A stretch of DNA of 64,000 bases. It comes from Sitta carolinensis. Its lineage: Eukaryota; Chordata; Aves; Passeriformes; Sittidae. Positions within the stretch are counted from its first letter, which is position 1. The number at the start of each line of letters is the position of its first letter. Below the pieces are notes generated by a model. It was not told the DNA's origin and made no database searches. It was given only the letters and a program-made list of their open reading frames with translations. The stretch covers positions 81,222,743-81,286,742 of the forward strand of contig CM063283.1 in assembly GCA_032173965.1 (NCBI GenBank), read 5' to 3'. Of the stretch, positions 28,061 through 41,449 are shown one piece after another. Both the position numbers and the translations under genes were made by a program.

Positions 28061-31000
28061 ATAGATTTGACTCAGGAGTGAGTGAGTGTGGGTCACGCCC
28101 TATATCATGCAGGAGGTCAGAAAGATGGGCTATATGGTCCTGATCTGAGCATTCCTGAATTATCTTCACACCTCACAGTAGGTGATGTCTTTTCTGAGCT
28201 CTTTAGAAAGATTTTGAGGTAATTTATGCCTATAATATAATAATCCTGCTTTAATTCAGGCCAAGACTAGTATCATTTTCAAGCTTGTTGGACATGGGAA
28301 GATGTCAACCTTCTCATAAGGGCAGGAGCACCTTGTGGCCCTACTCTGACCCTGCCACCGGTGGAGAGCTGCTGTCAGTAGCTGTGAACATGAGATATTT
28401 CTCAGGAAAGCAGCAGCTGATGATGTGGTGTAAGCACAAATCTCCCAAAAGAAGATTTTTTTCTGGAGGATGTGGAGATTGGGAGGAGAGAATCAGTGAA
28501 CATGTGGGAAGTGAAATTAGTATGTATGAAGGATGACTGGATGGTGATTAGTTCCTCCTTTGATGATTTTAGAGGCTGAACAAAAGAAAATACTTACTTT
28601 TCCTCATCCGTGAAAGCCATCAGGAAAAGCAAAATGAAAAAGTGGAGTACAGATCCCTTGGGAGAGTACCCTAATGTTTTTGAAGGGCTCGTACTTGGAT
28701 TTAGATAGTATTTCTGATACAAAGAGTCATTTGTATATTAAAGCTGTTTCAGAGCCCAAGTGGCATCTATACACTTGCCTCTCTGCATCCACTATCTGAC
28801 ACCACCATTGCAGTGCAGATGGTACTATGTCTGCCTTGGGGTGTAACTTATAACAGGGAGTGAAGGTCTGCAGTTGCCAGAAATTGAATTAACAACAGCC
28901 AAAGGTCTGAAAAAGTGGAAAAATTAAATAGAGATAAATCACAGAGAGCTGATGGCCGCCATCCAAATTGTCTGAAAGAACCAAACAACAAAGCAGCCAA
29001 GCTGCTAACCCAAATATATAATTTACCATTAAATTAGCACTCTACCTACCTATTAGAAATGTGCTGTTCCAGAGCTTTATACATGGCTAACCAAATTTAC
29101 TTTGGCCCCCCAAAATAACAGCTGAGGGAATCTGTGTCACTCCTGTGAAGTAACCAGAGGAAGCACAAGTGATGCCAGGGCTGGGTGGTTGCTCCAAGTA
29201 TCACAGCAGCCCCACTCCCCATTTATCCCAGGCAGAGCTGACATGTTTTCCTGGGTGGGGATCAGCTCATCTGTGCTGCCATTCCTGGATAGGAGAAGGA
29301 GGGCAGGAAGGAGACCCACAGCCCTTCCTAGCACCAGGGTGGGTTGTACAATGCCTCCCTTGACCCTGGGGGCCAACTTCAGCCTTTTACAGATGTAAAG
29401 TTAAACCATAAACACATGCTTATGGAGGCACTTCAGTGGGTGAGAATCTGCTAAAAGCAGGCAGTGTGGGTTTTATATGTTATGACTTGCAACACTAAAA
29501 TTTTGCATCACAGACTTTTGATCTTGCAGCACTATTAATCTGGAGCTCTGCAGCAATTCAAAATGTATTCAAACAGTACCATTCAGATCCAGACCTGCTG
29601 TTAAAGGTTGTCTGCTAGAAACTTATGCTCAAATGAATAGAAGTTATTATATGATTTTTTTTCCCAATATGTGTGTGTGGGGTTATCCTCCCCCAAAATG
29701 CTAGTTTATCAATATGCAGAAATCCAAAACATTTATGTTCTCAGATCCAGTATCCTGCCAGGTGCAGATCTCTAATTCCTTTCTTCATAGTGTCAGGATC
29801 ACAGTTTTCACTGAATTAGAAATAGTAGTCTATGGTGAGGAGAATTTCTAGCATTTTCATCAAATAAATGCCAGTAATGCATCAGAAAGCATAGGGAAGA
29901 ATAATTTCATACATTATTAATTCCCTGCAGAGGATGCAAAATTTAAAAGAGGTTTGTTTTTCTGTGTTTATTTTTCTTAGGTTAAAAAATGGGGGAAAAT
30001 CCATTTTAACTGTATTAAGTTATACTTGGGATAAGCAGACTAATGAGAATCCATTTTCTCCCTCACATCTCTTAAAGACTTTTCCCTGAAGGGTGTGCAC
30101 CAAAGGAAAAACAGTGCTGTGACTTTTGCTTTTTAAAAGACAGACCATTGTGATGCTGGTCTCCTCCCCGCTAAGGAGAGAGCAGGTGTACATAGAAATA
30201 GGTTCATGCACTTCTTATGCATTTAACTCTGCTATACAACTCCTATTCACTAATTCAGCAAGCTTGGCTGCCTTCACTGTAGTTTGACTGACACGCTGAT
30301 CCATACGTTGTGTCCCTTCTGCAGGTGAGAAATTCTGTACGGGCAGTTCTTTCCCTAAAGCTGGTATAAAGGGCAGTGGAAAAAGACTGTCTTGCACAAG
30401 CTGGATTTTTGAGTAGGAGAAACACTTAAAGATCCTCTTTTTTGTTCACCTGGTACTTCCCCCAAGGTGTACCTGTAGAAAAGATAGTGTGCTTTGTTTT
30501 TCTTGAAAAAAGGATGTCATGGGCTGTTAAAAGTATCTCTTTCTTTCCTGAATAGTTCCTGAATTAGTATAGGTTTCCCAGCTGTACATAGCCCTTTCAA
30601 GGTTATTTTTTTTAACAAAAGGAAGAATTTTCTTGAAATGTCTAATGAAAATACTTATCACCATGAATCAATACTGAATAATACACAGGATGCATATTTC
30701 TAAAGGCAAGAATTATACAGATGTCCAAAAGTCAGTTTGCCCTCAAGAAGGAGGCAAGAATTGCCTTCAGTTCAAAAGCACTGAATACTGAGATGGAGGA
30801 GAAGAACCCTGTGGCTCCTTGCTCAGTGGCTCTGACTGACATTGCCTGAAATTCCAGGTCAGCATTAGCAGTGAAGTGCTATGAAAGATAATTGCTTTAG
30901 AGCCCCATCACTGACTAGGAACACCACATTAGAGGGATCATGTTAAAAGTTCTGGAGGACCAGCTAGGGAGGTGAGATGAGAAGAATAACAAAGCAACAA

Positions 31001-31653
31001 AACAGGATGGGGTGAGGGGAGAGAACTAAAGATGAATCCATCTCAAAGAAAAAAAACCAAAACCTTTTTTATATGAGTACATTCATAAAAATAGTAAGAA
31101 ATACCTAATTGTATAGATGTAAAAAGAGAAAGGAGGTGGAATCTAGTGTACAGGGTAGCCTGTGAAGCAGCAATCAAGAGACTGGTTCTATTCTTAGAAT
31201 TTTATTCTTCTGCATTTCTTTTTCCTGTCACTTTGCTAGCCTGAAAGATTTCTGCAGCAGATTAGCAGCTGTGAGAGTTGTGTGATTTATAGAGTAGCAG
31301 CAAGCTGCCAGTTCTCACCTGGGATGCATAACTATAGTGTCATTATTGTAAAAATTATGATGTCTTGCAGTTTGCTTAAGCTCAGTTACATGCATGTACA
31401 TACACAATTTCACCAAAACCAGCCACTACAATTATCTTTACCATCTTTGACTCTTGGGATGTGTTTGTCAATTGGAGCGTGCAACAGTATCTCAAATTTT
31501 CTGTTGAGAAGTCATAGTTATTTCAGAGGCAGTCACAATCAGGGAAGAATTTAAACATGGCCTGCGAGGGTTGTTTTTTTCCAGCATGAATTTTCTTTGT
31601 GTTACAGCTATCTATTAGCCTTTGGCAAGATTCTTATGGAAGTTCTTACTGTC

Positions 31654-31671
31654 TTTTTTTTTTTTTTTTTT
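31654..31671. repeat. T18 homopolymer
   Basis: Eighteen T residues between CTTACTGTC and CCAAAGC. No transposon body is recognised. Confidence 0.9.
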
Positions 31672-34600
31672 CCAAAGCTTGAGTATGGTGAATAACATTG
31701 AGTCATCTGCACACATTCCCTGTTCTCTAATTTTTTCACCTCTTTTCTGTTTGTTCATTAGTAGCTAAAACTGAACTCTAGGATTCAAATCACCTAACTT
31801 TTGAGGTTTATAATGCAGAGGTTTTAATCTTAGTCAGTGTCCCCATGCTCCTTTTGCAGTCTGTCAAGAGGAATAAATAGTTGTAAGACATGATTCATCT
31901 CATCTTAAACTAGATTTGTGAAATAGGTCAGATGAATCATATCTTAGAAGCCCTCTACAGACCTAAGCTTGCTTAAGCATGAAAGAGAAGCAGTCTCATC
32001 AGCCAGCCAGATCTGAGAAAAAAAAGGAAAAAGTAAGCCTATGTATCTTGATTCTTAGAGGAGTGGGAAACGATTACAGCATTGCTATGCAATGTTATTG
32101 ATATTCCCTTACCATAACCCAGGTAATGTCCCAGGTATAGGTTGGCATGAACCAGGAGAAGCAGTGGCACCAGCAGACCTGTGTGGGTGGAATGAAGAGA
32201 GGCAAGCATGTGTGGGGAGAGCAGCAACACCACTGGGTGAAACCAAGCAAGCTGTGATGAACTTGGCCCTAAATCTGAAGGGGTAGCCCTGGCTTCTTGC
32301 AGATCCTCCACCCCTGCTACCTTCTCCTGTTGCCTGCCTCTGCTAGCTTTCTGCCTCTGCTGCCACAGGGGAGCAGTGACTTGATTATCCATGCAAAGAG
32401 TATCTTAAATAAAGACAAAAAAAAAAAAAGTGGATTGAAGCTGGATCTGAGATTCCCTCAAGCTTGCCTCATGAGCACTAGGACTGACATGAGAGGGAAA
32501 AGCAGAAAACCTCTGGGGAAAAGGAGGGTAGTCTTTGTTGAATTATGTTTTATGGATAGTTCTCACGTCTAAAGCAAAAGATTTAGTATTCTGGACAACT
32601 CCAAGTTGTTCTTGCCTGGAGCTTGGAAATATTATTCCCTTCTTTTTTTATTTTCTTTGATTCTGCAAGGTTTCTATCCTTCAAGTACTACAAAACAGAG
32701 ACATTATCAGCCTCTCTGTGGTACCTCAGAGGGTGTGAAGCAGAATATTTGCTGAGGTGTTTTTGCGGTAATACCAAAGCTTATTACAAGCATGATTCTT
32801 CACACCAGCGTTTTTTATTTTTGTGGTTTTGAAAAGGTAAGCAAATACTCTCAGAAAATGTATGTTCTTTTCAGGAAATGTAACCAATGGGAGATCTGTT
32901 TTGCCATCACATAATGATTCTCTGGTATTAAAGTCTGGCCAGGAATCAAAAATTGATATTATCTGTGAAATATCTAGACAGACTAGCAAACGTCCTACTA
33001 GAAGTGATTTATTTCAGATCTCCAAGTATATACTTGATATTGGCTTATGGAAAGAAGCTCCTGCATGACAGACTAGGTGGTCGCATTCTGAATTTTGACT
33101 GAAACATTTGATACTTAAATCTAGAACAGCAGATTGTAAAATTTACAAGACTGAAGGTTACAAGTCAGTTCACATCTCTTGACAATTACATCCATGACAG
33201 AAGCCAGACCTGCACCAGCAATGACCAAGTGGTCCAGCTCAGTCCTGGGCGATTTCAGTCCAAAAGCAGACTTACAGGATAAGTTGCTTATATGAAGGTA
33301 CACCCATAGATACTCAAAATGGTGGCAGAAGGAGTTCCCAAAACAGTTCTTCAAAGGGGTGAAAACAAAGTCTTCCTACAGCAACAAGAGAGGATATCAG
33401 AGGACTTTGTCTCTTTACAATGAGAAACCTGGGTGATGAGCACCTGAACTCATGAGGAAGAAGCACGTGAGGAAATTTTATCTGTATCTCTTATTGTATA
33501 TTTGCTATTCTATAAAAGCTAAGCCCCCCCAGTGAATAATCTGGAGGAAATTTTACCCACGGGAAGTTGATATAACCTTTCTGACCCTGAGAGCTGGTTG
33601 TAGATCCCACTGCTGCCATCACCTCCAAAGGTTACTTTTCTGACCAGCTGATGGCTGCTTACTTCTTTTCAAGCTCTGGCCCCACTGAACAGAAAATGTC
33701 AGATAATATACAGCAAAGAACTGCTTGCATATTTGGAAAACCCAGGGCATGCCAAGCCTGTATGAACAGTGCTAAAATGATAACATATCTAAATTACATC
33801 CAACCTGGTGTTACAACCAGCAGAGTCACACTCAGGCCTTTGTGTTGCTTTAGATGGACTCCCTCCCATTTGTACTGCTGTTAGGTCACAGTATTCTGGC
33901 AATGTGCTTTGCAAAGCTGTTCAGGGGTCTCTCCTGAGATGAGCTAACATTTTAGCAGTAATAGGAGATGCTGGTAGTGATGGAACTGGAACATGGTTCT
34001 TTTTCCTAAATTTTGTCCATTTTGATTAACAGTACACAAGAGCTACTGGGGTGTTTCTTGAATGTAACAAGTTAAAGAAAGGATCACTGTACTAGGCCAC
34101 ACACTTCTCTTGTGGAAGCTGGAAGTAGCTAAGGCAGACTGTTCAGTTTCTGAGAACAAATTCCACATTTTATTTAACTCTTTCACCTCTGAGAAAGGAA
34201 ACAGCTCCCTGCTGAGGATGCTTTCTCCCATTTCTCTTAGTAAAATGAGGTATAGCTCTATGGTTAAGAAATGGAATCACGAAGAGCCTTTATTTTATAA
34301 AATCTTTCATGAAGAGGAAAAAAAAAAAAAAGCAGCATGAATTTCTAATATTTGCCTAATGTGATTTCTCTTTATGTTGTAACACTGATGCAGAGCTCTT
34401 TTTACCCTGAACTGTCCAGAGGATGACACACAGAGGCTGTTTATAAAGGCCGACATTAGCCATGGGAAGCTCATCTCTTTATACTGCCTTTAAAGTTAGA
34501 GGAGCTGGAATGGATGACTCAGAGAAGAAGCAGATGAATTTAGGTGCTCTTGCTTGCCTGCCAAAAGGCTATAGACAAACTAGGCTGCCTTAAATTGTGA

Positions 34601-37600
34601 GTGTATCTTTTAATATAAAAAATACTCAAATGGTGTATCTTTAAATATGCTCACTATTTTGATCTGTGCTGCTGCATGCACACACTTTGCCAGAGGGATG
34701 TCTTCCATTTGTCTTCTTCTTCAGTGGTATATCACAAGCATCAGCTTGAACAGTAGATCTGCTCTAGAGTTACCCATGCTTTATTATTTCTGTTAATAAT
34801 TTGTGAAAGATCAGTGGTCTGATAAAGGGCCACAGAATTATTCAGGCTAATAAAAGACAGAGAATAATATTGGGGAGAACTTATAAAATGTCCAGCAGGC
34901 ATTGGTCCAAGATCACGTTTATAATAATTTGAGGGACTAGGAGCGAAAATTCTTTGAATTGTCACCATAACCACTGGAATTAAGTGTTGACCAGTGTCAT
35001 GGGTAGGATTGCACATACTAGGATTTCCTGTGTGTTAATTAAGTTAATGTTTTACCCCTGTGAATCTTGGCTGCTAATGCAGAATGGAGGATATTATATG
35101 ATGTTTGTGGTGTAGAGGCTGTAGAGGTCATCAAGTTCATGAAGGCAGGAGAATGGCATAATCAGGAGACACTGTGCTTGCTGCATTTATGTTGGCTGCC
35201 TCTTGTGCTCAATATGCAGTTGGTTGGTACATGCCTTATTTACCTGAAGGATTTTGTTTGGTTTTGTTTACTGAGAAGTCCTTTTAAAGTAAGCATTTTA
35301 TGGTCCTGAAGAGCATTCAGTGTTCTGTCATCATGCATGTCTGAGCAGAACTTGCATCCCAGCCCTTGTGTGAGTCCCAGACCACACAGGAAAATTCTGT
35401 TAATGGGAGTTATGTTTTGTAGATGGGGACTTTGTGTGCTGCTGCACTTACCCAGCTGGCAGAATGACTAACACGTTTTTGTAAGCAGTGTTGAACTGCT
35501 TTTGCATTTTCCACTCACAGAAAGGACAGTGTGATGAAAAAAGGGAAGTAGACTCCAGTCAGTACTGCTTTATGTCTTCTTCTCCTCACAGCTCATGCTC
35601 TTTCTTTCCTGAGGTTTGCTCACTTCATTTTCACCTGCCACCTTGCTGACAGAGCTACCCTAGCTCTGCAGTGTAGCATCTAGCAGATGTTAGGTTTTTG
35701 ACTCATCAAGAGTCCTTTATGATAAACATCTCCATGACACTGTCCAGATTTTCAGAATCATGCTCAGTTGTTTATGAGCAGGACAGTGTTTCTTCTTGCT
35801 GCTGTGCAGATGCCAAAATATAACCCTCTTGTGGAGATACAGAAACCCGAATGAGATGTGTGAGATGCTTTTTTGAACATGAACACCACTACTGGACACC
35901 ATTTTTTATTATCTTGTCTAGGAAGCTTTCCTTGGTCTTTGCTGAAGAAGTAACTCTTCCTTCTGCCATCTTCAGACACTCGATAGATGGGTGGCAAGTA
36001 GGAACAGGCATAGCAATTTTTTCTGTAGTCCTCAGCTCCCTGCAGTTCTGGGCAGACTTGCAGCTTTCCTTAAGAATGTATCCCCTGCATTTGTTTTTAA
36101 CACAAAGGCATTGAAAGTATAGTAGAAAACGTCTATGACATAAATACAAAAAGCAAGTAGACTTCGATTTATGATTTCTGCTGAAGAAGAGCTGTAGATG
36201 TCCATATAAAATTTCAGCATGGTGAGTTAGAGCTGAATGCATAAAATGTGGTAGTTGGTAGGTGGCCTTATATTAATCTGATCTAAACCGAGTCTAAATG
36301 GTGTAGTCTTTGAGGGAATCAGAACATTTCATTTTCCTGTGTTCAGATGATCAGTAAACATATCAGAAGTTGCAGTCCCTGATCGTTCACTAAAATATCT
36401 GTGCATTCTTTTTTGGTTCCAAATTTTCCTTCCATACCACTGAAATTCCCATTTCATGCTTTTTATGCCCTGTGACACAGAGGAAATGTGCAGTCACATC
36501 CAGCTGTGCTGGTGTGGAAAGCGAAGGAGGGGATGTCTGGATGTGAAGCAAGGTGTGGTAATAGTGTGAAGAAGCAGGCAGGCAGAAATGGGGAAGCTGA
36601 CCCTGAAGGGGAAGCTCAGGGGAGTGTGAGCACTTGGGCTATGTAAGGCTCTCCTAACACTGGGCCTCCCCCTGCATTCTGTGGGTCTTAGGGTGTCAGA
36701 AAGCTCTCCAGGAGCTACCAGACAGCAGACATTCAGGCTGTCTCATTCCAGTTACCATGACCAAGCAAAAGGAGGGTGTAGAATGCAGGAGCAGGCACTG
36801 CACAGTACCTATGCTCAGTGGTATCACATGTGGAGCCAGTGTGGCTTTGTGGGGTCTGTATGGGCCCCGTGAGGTGCAGCCAGAAAACATTGTGCCAACT
36901 TCCCTGTGGCTGAAAAGTTGCTGCACCAGGCAGATGCATGTTTGAAAAAGAGCAATTAGGGAAAGCAGCAATTGTAGCACCATCATATACATATCTATTT
37001 ATATGTGGTTAATAGCATAAGTAACTCTGGCTGTCTTTTGGGAAATTTTTCTCCTTCTGTATTTCATTAGCTAGTAACTCTCTGACATCTGAGTCATAAA
37101 ATTACAATAAAAGAATAAAAATATTTTTAAGAGTGAAAATTTTAGCCAGTTTCTGACAGTTATGGATGTACTTGCTTTCACTGGAAAAATTATTTAGATA
37201 AGAATGTGGGACACATCCAGTAGAAGAAAGAAATACGTGCATGTCTGTCACTACAGAAGTACCTGAAAGCAAGTAGTACAGGAAAAGGAGAGATAAAATG
37301 GGGTAGAGTTTGAAACTTGAATATTTCAGTAACATTAGCTGCAGATATTCTGTATGTAGCTTCTACTCTCCATTTTTGTACTTAATAGCATACAGAAAAT
37401 GAAAATAACCAAGCAGTTTTGAAAACTTATTAGATTATTAAACTCTAAAGCAGAAAGGCCACTATTGTGGTAAAAGACAAGAATTTTATTGTTTCGGTTT
37501 TCTTGTGTTAATGCATATCTTCTTTTTGCTCATTCCTATCCTATATGGAAGAACATTGCCATTCTTGTTTTCATGAAGTAATTCAAGTTACATTCCTATT

Positions 37601-40600
37601 TCACAATCCAGTTTGATCATTTGCTCACATTATTAAACACTGGTTTTTATTAGCTAAGGCATCTAAAAATATTTTCAAACTTAGTATATTTGCGCATGCT
37701 TCAAAATATTCTAAAATCTTACCATGGTTCTTAGCGTCTAAATTTGTAATCCTTCAGTACACTGATAAAAAAATCCACCACGGGATGAAGGAGAAACTTG
37801 GTTTCTGCTCAAGGCCCTGCCTCTGAGTCAGTGCATGACTTGGAGCCACATTTTGGCACAGTTTCTGGAGGGGAACGGCACCTCGGTCAGTGTGGTGCTG
37901 CCAGGGAATCTGCCTCCCTGGCAAAGAGCTGCCATGCACGAATAAGCACCAACAAGGACTCTGGCCACTAGTGTTTCTGCCCTGTGAGCAGAGAGAAAAG
38001 CTTGGGGGTTGATTTGTTTGTTTGTTTTCCTTTCTGAAGCGTATTCCGATCTTTTGATGGCAAGTGCTTCACAATACTGAATATGATGACATGCTTCCTG
38101 AGTAAGCAAGTAAATAAGTTTAGTAATGATAGCCTTGGCCCAGTGTGCCATTAGTCTGGGCACTGTACAGTCATAATGGAAGACAGCATTTGTTGTGCAG
38201 AACTGCGAAATTAAGGGAGGGAAGATCAGACAGCTGCAGCAAAAAGTTAATTATCAGGAAGGATGAGACTGTGTTGGTCAGGCTAAAAAGCACTCTCTTG
38301 GCACGCATTATCTAGCCACCATTCTTGTTGGCAATACAAGGTCAGATAAGAGAAGCAATTAAAATTTAGTGTAGTGGGTGTCCTCAGAGGTCTGCTTTTC
38401 TTGCATATGTAGTGGCAATAGAGTAATGTTGTCAGAGTCCATACTGGTGATGAAGAAGTGGTTGGAACCTGCACTGTGCCACAAAATACCACAGCTAATG
38501 AAGGCCTAATGCCTCCTGTACCAAGAAAAATATTTTTGTGTTGAAAGTGACTCCTCCATTGGCAGTGTGACAGCCTCCTAAGAAGCGTGTCATGCTTTCC
38601 CTAATCTCTTTCCTTGATGAGCCGCCTAATGAAGTAGAACAACAGCAGAGTCAGCATAAAACTTCATCTAGGTCTTCACTCCACTCATTGTTGCATTATT
38701 AATAATATATTATGACCAGGTTTTGGATATCTGAGCAATTACAATGCCATTCATGTGGTTTTTTACAGTGGCTAGGTCACAGGAGGAATGGCCTGAGCAA
38801 CTCTCTTCATTGACAAAAGTTAATAACTTCTACATTTCCTTACCATGTCCAGGTGCAGGGCTTCAGTGAAATTAAAGAAAATTGCTGAGCACAAAAGGTC
38901 TGCAGAGAGATCAAGAAATTGTCCACTTCTGTTCATGGGACGGTTTGTTGAAATGGTATTACTTTAGAGCCACTTTGAAAAAATGTATTTATACTATCTA
39001 ATAACTGGAATCAAAGAACTCTGGTTTGTTTGCCTGTTTGTTTGTTTTTTCAATGGAAAAGGCCACTGAATAATTTATATACATTCACTAAGACAATTTC
39101 AGAGGACTAATACTGTCTAGGTTCCAAATATATAAGGATTATTAAAGCCTCATACTAAGGGAACTAAAAAAAATGTTCTCCTGGAAAGAAATTAAATAAC
39201 AGTTGTGAATATCTTCTTTTATTTATCTTCTTGTTGTGCCTGCAGGCCTTCCTAATCTCTTATTATACTGACATGCTATAAAGAGACATTATAGCTCAGA
39301 GCCTTGGTAGGGAGAGGATAAATATCCCTGATGGGTCAGGGAAGAGAGTGAGAGGAAAGGTCTCTTATTACAGCCTGCACTGGAGCTTATTTATCCAATA
39401 GTTTAATCCTCCTATCAGAAAGGCATTTTTGAAGAAATGTATCTCTTTAATTTCCCCTCCTTTCAAAGGCTGATTCTTTCATGAAAAGAGGTGGGGGAGC
39501 TCATGTGCAAGGAAGGGGATGGCTGTTCCTTCCCGTGGAGCACAGGACAGCAGTCCTGGGGCCAGGAGAAGGGAGGGCAACAGGGAGTGGGGGGGGACAA
39601 CACCACCATGAAACCCCAGCCCTTTGATGTGGTGGTCAAAACCATCCTGGAGTCTGAGCATCTCAGCAGAGTTTGCTACAGCTTGGGAAATCTGGGAGCT
39701 CAGGAAATGAAACAGGACTGTAAGGGCTCACCCTACAAGGACACAGTGAACAAAGGGAGATGATTTGTACAGCCTTTGCCTTTCTCTCTGATAGACCTGG
39801 TCATGGAAGGTCACTCAGTATTGTTTGACTTTCTCAATTTGAAACACCTTTTACTCTTCCTTGGAAAAATCACTTTATGGAGGAGGTTCAAGCAAATCCA
39901 CCTCAGAGCCTTAGTGTCTTGGCAGGGTGGAGTTGACAACCGTTGGCTGACTTGGGTTTCCACAGCGACAAGAAAGAGAGGCTAATATCTGTGGTAGAAC
40001 ATCATATTTTCTTCCTTGAAACGTAGCTAATGCAGAAACAAAATAAAAGCCTGGCATGCAATATATACTTTTTTAAAGGTTAAAACTGTTGGACGAGGTC
40101 ATCATTTTCTTTCTTTTTCCCCTTTGCAGAGCTTCTAAAGAATTTGAATTGTTTGTGTAGGGACAACTACTGCTGTTGGCAGGGGCACATCTTTTCATAG
40201 CTCTGGTCATAGCTTCATGCAAGGCAAGTCAATCAATGAGTCAGTGCTGTGAGAGCCTGGTGTTCAAAGCTGAACAACTGCAGCAGAAGAATTTTAAGAC
40301 CTGATGGGTTTAAAGCTGCTGAGGGATTTAAGTAATATTTTTTATTTTGACTAATTAATTTTGTAGCATTCTAGTGCCAGTTAATGTCTGAGTAATGCTT
40401 TGGATGAAAGGACGCTTGTTTGATATGTGTTATCTTGGGAATAAAGACATACTGGTATCAAATGTATTTGAGACACTGACACCCTGCCCCTTGAGCAATC
40501 TCGCTGGTGCAGTCAGACTGCCAGCCCCTTGCCCCTACCACCCTGCCTTTTGACTGACATCAGCAGCATAGGCAGAATGCCACCCACAATATTCATGTGA

Positions 40601-41147
40601 GGTATGTTCCTCTCAAATCACACAGCCATTGCCAAAGCCAAGGGTCAGCATGACTCTTACCCACATTTCAATGGCATTTTCATGGCCGGTTGTGGCTTCC
40701 AGATGATCTGGACACCAAATGTCCCTGGATGCCCACAGGAACGACAGCATTACTTATTTGCTCTTAGTGAACAGTGGAGTTGCTGTGTTCAGGGTGTGCT
40801 GCTGCTCCTCTCTCCTACTGGCAATAAAGCTTTGTTTTATAAACTATTCCAACCACAGGTATTCAGCAGATAATATGGAAAAAAAAAACAAAGGGCAGTG
40901 TATTTGCATCAGAAGCACAGGGAAATCTTGAAGGGCCTCATGTGCCTTCTTCTCTCCCCATTTGATTTCCAGCTGCCTTGTCCTGATCATCTCAGTGCTG
41001 CAGCACTATAGCTTCTCTTCCTAAATGGTAGCAGTAGTGAGAACAGTAGGCTGATGCATATTTGCTTTGTTTGATGCCCTTCTTCACCTCCTGACAGCCA
41101 CTTTCCCCATATTTGCTGTGAAGAATCAATAGTTTAAAAATAGAAAT

Positions 41148-41179
41148 GAAGGGAAGAAGGAGAAGAAAGAAAGAAAGAA
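41148..41179. repeat. Polypurine tract ending in (GAAA)n
   Basis: A G/A-only run of 32 bases with GAAA repeats at its end lies about 160 bp upstream of exon A. GAA-rich RNA can act as a splicing enhancer, which is a possibility here and not shown. Confidence 0.75.
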
Positions 41180-41309
41180 CCTGAGACCAGCTTGACCAAT
41201 GATTTTGAAAAGTCTGTTTTCTTTTTAAAGCTTTTACTTTATTAGTGACATTATCACAGGAGTCCTTGTTGATGTCTATATGTTTTTATATCATAGTAAC
41301 TGACTTAAA

Positions 41310-41341
41310 TGTCTTTGGTTTTATTTCCTTTTCTCTCACAG
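41310..41341 (+). other. DHRSX: Splice acceptor with polypyrimidine tract, exon A
   Basis: A pyrimidine-rich run ends in TTTTCTCTCACAG immediately before the coding segment. A branch-point-like CTGAC/CTTAA stretch lies about 40 bases upstream. The AG is at 41340-41341, and cutting here leaves a phase that fits the protein family exactly. Confidence 0.85.
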
Positions 41342-41443
41342 TGGAGTTTTTATACTGTGATTTGGCTTCCATGAAGTCTATACGGCAATTTGTGCAGCAG
41401 TTTAGAGCAAAGAATTGTCCACTCCATGTCCTGGTGAATAATG
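41342..41443 (+). CDS. DHRSX: DHRSX internal coding exon A (SDR family dehydrogenase/reductase)
   Basis: This 102-bp internal exon encodes 33 whole codons plus a split codon at each end. The peptide begins EFLYCDLASMKSIRQF and ends CPLHVLVNN. It closely resembles human DHRSX as I recall it, including the acidic Asp of CDLAS, which in classical SDRs contacts the adenine of the NAD(P) cofactor. The final VNN is the first half of the SDR NNAG motif; the rest is in exon B. Human DHRSX is reported to oxidise polyprenol and reduce dolichal in dolichol synthesis, at the ER and lipid droplets, and an older report links it to starvation-induced autophagy. Both ends are in phase 1 (one base of the split codon upstream), so skipping this exon would keep the frame but remove 34 residues. 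The donor is G|GTGAGT. Without the splice the frame reads on to a stop near 41526. The orthology call rests on remembered similarity, not an alignment. Confidence 0.93.
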
Positions 41444-41449
41444 GTGAGT
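41444..41449 (+). other. DHRSX: Splice donor of exon A (GTGAGT)
   Basis: A consensus GTGAGT directly follows AATAATG. It leaves one base (G) of an alanine codon on exon A, matching the CT that starts exon B. Confidence 0.88.

Larger units (their letters stand above)
1..41341 (+). other. DHRSX: 5' partial intron of DHRSX (upstream of exon A)
   Basis: This stretch ends at the splice acceptor of exon A and contains no exon I can recognise. The first half of the protein, including the Rossmann TGxxxGIG nucleotide-binding motif, is not encoded in any frame here, so the preceding exon should lie before base 1. The sequence is AT-rich and mostly unique. It holds an AT dinucleotide repeat (8504-8597), T or A homopolymers (6596, 10620, 11636, 21568, 31654), two LTR-like stretches (13.3-14.5 kb and 17.9-18.1 kb), an alternating purine-pyrimidine tract (21755-21803) and a hairpin cluster (27983-28060). 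The longest open frame in it, 226 codons on the minus strand at 10150-10830, is not recognisable and runs through a poly(A) tract. Calling it intron is inferred from the exons and from the lack of any other gene. Confidence 0.8.

Noticed and set aside
39491..39763. Plus-strand 90-codon open frame
   Set aside because: No family resemblance, no acceptor or donor placing it in DHRSX, and overlapping frames on the other strand of similar quality.
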